From Rhodobacter calidifons (GTDB lineage Bacteria > Pseudomonadota > Alphaproteobacteria > Rhodobacterales > Rhodobacteraceae): 64,000 nt of DNA. The translations under genes and the position numbers were made by a program. Shown piece by piece: positions 63,066 through 64,000 of this stretch. Location of the stretch: assembly GCF_011174775.1 (NCBI RefSeq), contig NZ_JAANHS010000006.1:186001-250000 (forward strand). The letters run 5' to 3'. Below the pieces are notes generated by a model. The model was not told the DNA's origin and did not search any database. It saw only the letters and a list, made by a program, of their open reading frames with translations. The first letter of the stretch is position 1, and each line of letters starts with the position of its first letter.

Positions 63066-64000
63066 GTGACACCTGCAAATTCCACCCTCAACCGTCGTCG
63101 CTTCCTGAAGGGCTCTGCCGCCGGGGCGGGCATCCTTGCCGCGCCGGCCATCATCTCGTCGAAGGCGCTGGCCTCGTCGGGCGAAGTCAACTTCGTGGGC
63201 TGGGCGGGCTATCCCGTCCTGTCCGAGAAGGTGTTCCCCGCCTTCACCGCCGCGACCGGCATCAAGGTCAACTTCAAGGAAATGCCCGACCAGGACACGA
63301 TGTTCGCCGAGGCCAAGGTCGCGCTTCAGGCGGGGGGCATCGACGTGATCGAGCCGACCATCGACCGTTGGGGCGGCTGGAACGCGAACGGGCTGCTGCA
63401 ACCCTTCGACGAATCGAAGCTGGCGATGGACAACTACCTGCCGGGACTGGCCGACGGTTCGGCGGGCGAGCGGTCGCGCAAGGACGGCCAGCTGTTCTAT
63501 GTCCCGTCCAACTGGGGCACCGAGGCGCTGGTGGTGAACACGGCCACGGCCAAGCTGTCCAGCCCGCCGTCGCTGGGCGACCTGTTCAACCCGGAAAACC
63601 CCGCGGTGCTGCGCCCGCATTCCACGCTGGCCGCCATGGGCCGCTGGCTGGAAGCGCAGGGCAAGCTGCCGCGTCCGTGGATGGACGGCTACACCGACAT
63701 GGCCGCAATGGCCGAGCTGTGGGACATCGCGCTGGCCGAAGCCATCAAGGCGAAGGGCAATGTCGTGCAGTGGTGGTCGGGCGAGAACGAGGCCAATGCC
63801 GGCTTCACCGCCAACGGCGCCGCGATCGGCCTGTGCTGGGATTCGACCGGCTTCAACCTGCGCAACGACGGCTATGCCTACATCGCGCCGGTGGAAGGCG
63901 CCTTCGCCTGGCACCAGGGCTTCGTGCTGATGAAGAACGCGGTCAACGTGGAACAGGCGCATGAGTTCGTGAAGTTCGTCTCCACGCCCGAAGGCTCGGC
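63066..64000 (+). CDS. Tat-exported extracellular solute-binding protein (PotD-like), cut by the window end
   Basis: From GTG 63066, with GGGAG about ten bases upstream, the frame stays open to the last base, giving 311 residues with no stop in the window. The N-terminus has a twin-arginine signal (NRRRFLKGSAAGAGILAAPA). The mature part (SGEVNFVGWAGYPVLSEKVF, FYVPSNWGTEALVVNT, GLCWDSTGFN) fits family-1 binding proteins of the spermidine/putrescine PotD type. Transport genes probably follow outside the window. The ligand cannot be settled; polyamine or a related small cation is the likeliest. Confidence 0.88.
   Translation, partial: MTPANSTLNRRRFLKGSAAGAGILAAPAIISSKALASSGEVNFVGWAGYPVLSEKVFPAFTAATGIKVNFKEMPDQDTMFAEAKVALQAGGIDVIEPTIDRWGGWNANGLLQPFDESKLAMDNYLPGLADGSAGERSRKDGQLFYVPSNWGTEALVVNTATAKLSSPPSLGDLFNPENPAVLRPHSTLAAMGRWLEAQGKLPRPWMDGYTDMAAMAELWDIALAEAIKAKGNVVQWWSGENEANAGFTANGAAIGLCWDSTGFNLRNDGYAYIAPVEGAFAWHQGFVLMKNAVNVEQAHEFVKFVSTPEGS

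Overview
The window is a high-GC (roughly two-thirds G+C) chromosomal segment of an alphaproteobacterium of the order Rhodobacterales (Rhodobacter/Cereibacter/Paracoccus-like). The evidence is the gene set and order: divergent DUF1476 (ATP synthase zeta)/purC-purS, a ctaC-ctaB-orf-ctaG-ctaE-surf1 oxidase cluster, a DUF1127 gene followed by a tandem array of CCUCCUCCC hairpin RNAs, an UpsM-like RNA in front of mraZ, and a thuR-thuEFGKAB sugar locus. I see no phage, plasmid, insertion sequence, CRISPR or rRNA genes; this is mostly core chromosome with RNA-level features between the genes.

Layout. 1-0.66 kb: C-terminal part of a sigma-54 activator. 0.87-1.17 kb: a small frame-disrupted exported ORF. 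1.5-4.3 kb: RNase E. 4.4-8.1 kb: TusA-like protein, CcdA, and a translationally coupled pair of membrane alpha/beta-hydrolase and cytochrome P450. 8.2-9.8 kb: purS, purC and divergent zeta subunit. 10-14 kb: homocysteine methyltransferase module, radical SAM protein, corrinoid protein, an unlisted 52-residue membrane protein and a DUF1638 protein; the methyltransferase and corrinoid protein look like two pieces of a split methionine synthase. 14-19 kb: minus-strand genes (nuclease-like, TerB/DnaJ, frameshifted acetyltransferase, VOC, exopolyphosphatase, small acidic protein). 19.3 kb: tRNA-His. 19.5-25.3 kb: GlxA-type regulator, Tex, TldD, hydrolase. 25.4-29.8 kb: cytochrome c oxidase subunits II and III with heme and copper assembly factors. 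29.8-35.6 kb: thrC, M16 peptidase, acetyltransferase, MBL protein, FAD oxidase. 35.9-38.7 kb: apt-mtnP adenine/methylthioadenosine salvage and a BenE transporter.

38.76-39.51 kb is the most striking part: a DUF1127 gene (ccaF1 type) followed by five tandem units of about 105 nt, each with two CCUCCUCCC-loop hairpins and a third GC hairpin (CcsR-type sRNAs; as far as I recall four units are known in R. sphaeroides). Then come mrp and a TetR-controlled pair of VOC proteins. 42.5-55.2 kb is the dcw cell-wall/division cluster mraZ-rsmH-ftsL-ftsI-murE-murF-mraY-(nuclease-like)-(TPR)-murD. It is preceded by an UpsM-like RNA ending in a perfect 12-bp terminator, with decanucleotide-spaced MraZ-type boxes over its promoter. 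The cluster stops after murD and is followed by the trehalose-type thu operon on the other strand, whose two LacI-type operators are visible. The window ends inside a Tat-exported binding-protein gene that has no stop codon in the window.

Two repeat classes are scattered at gene ends: a two-palindrome element with TTCGAA-type centres (four copies) and long inverted repeats built from CTTCG/CTCCTCG blocks, the largest a 215-bp nested structure between murD and thuB.
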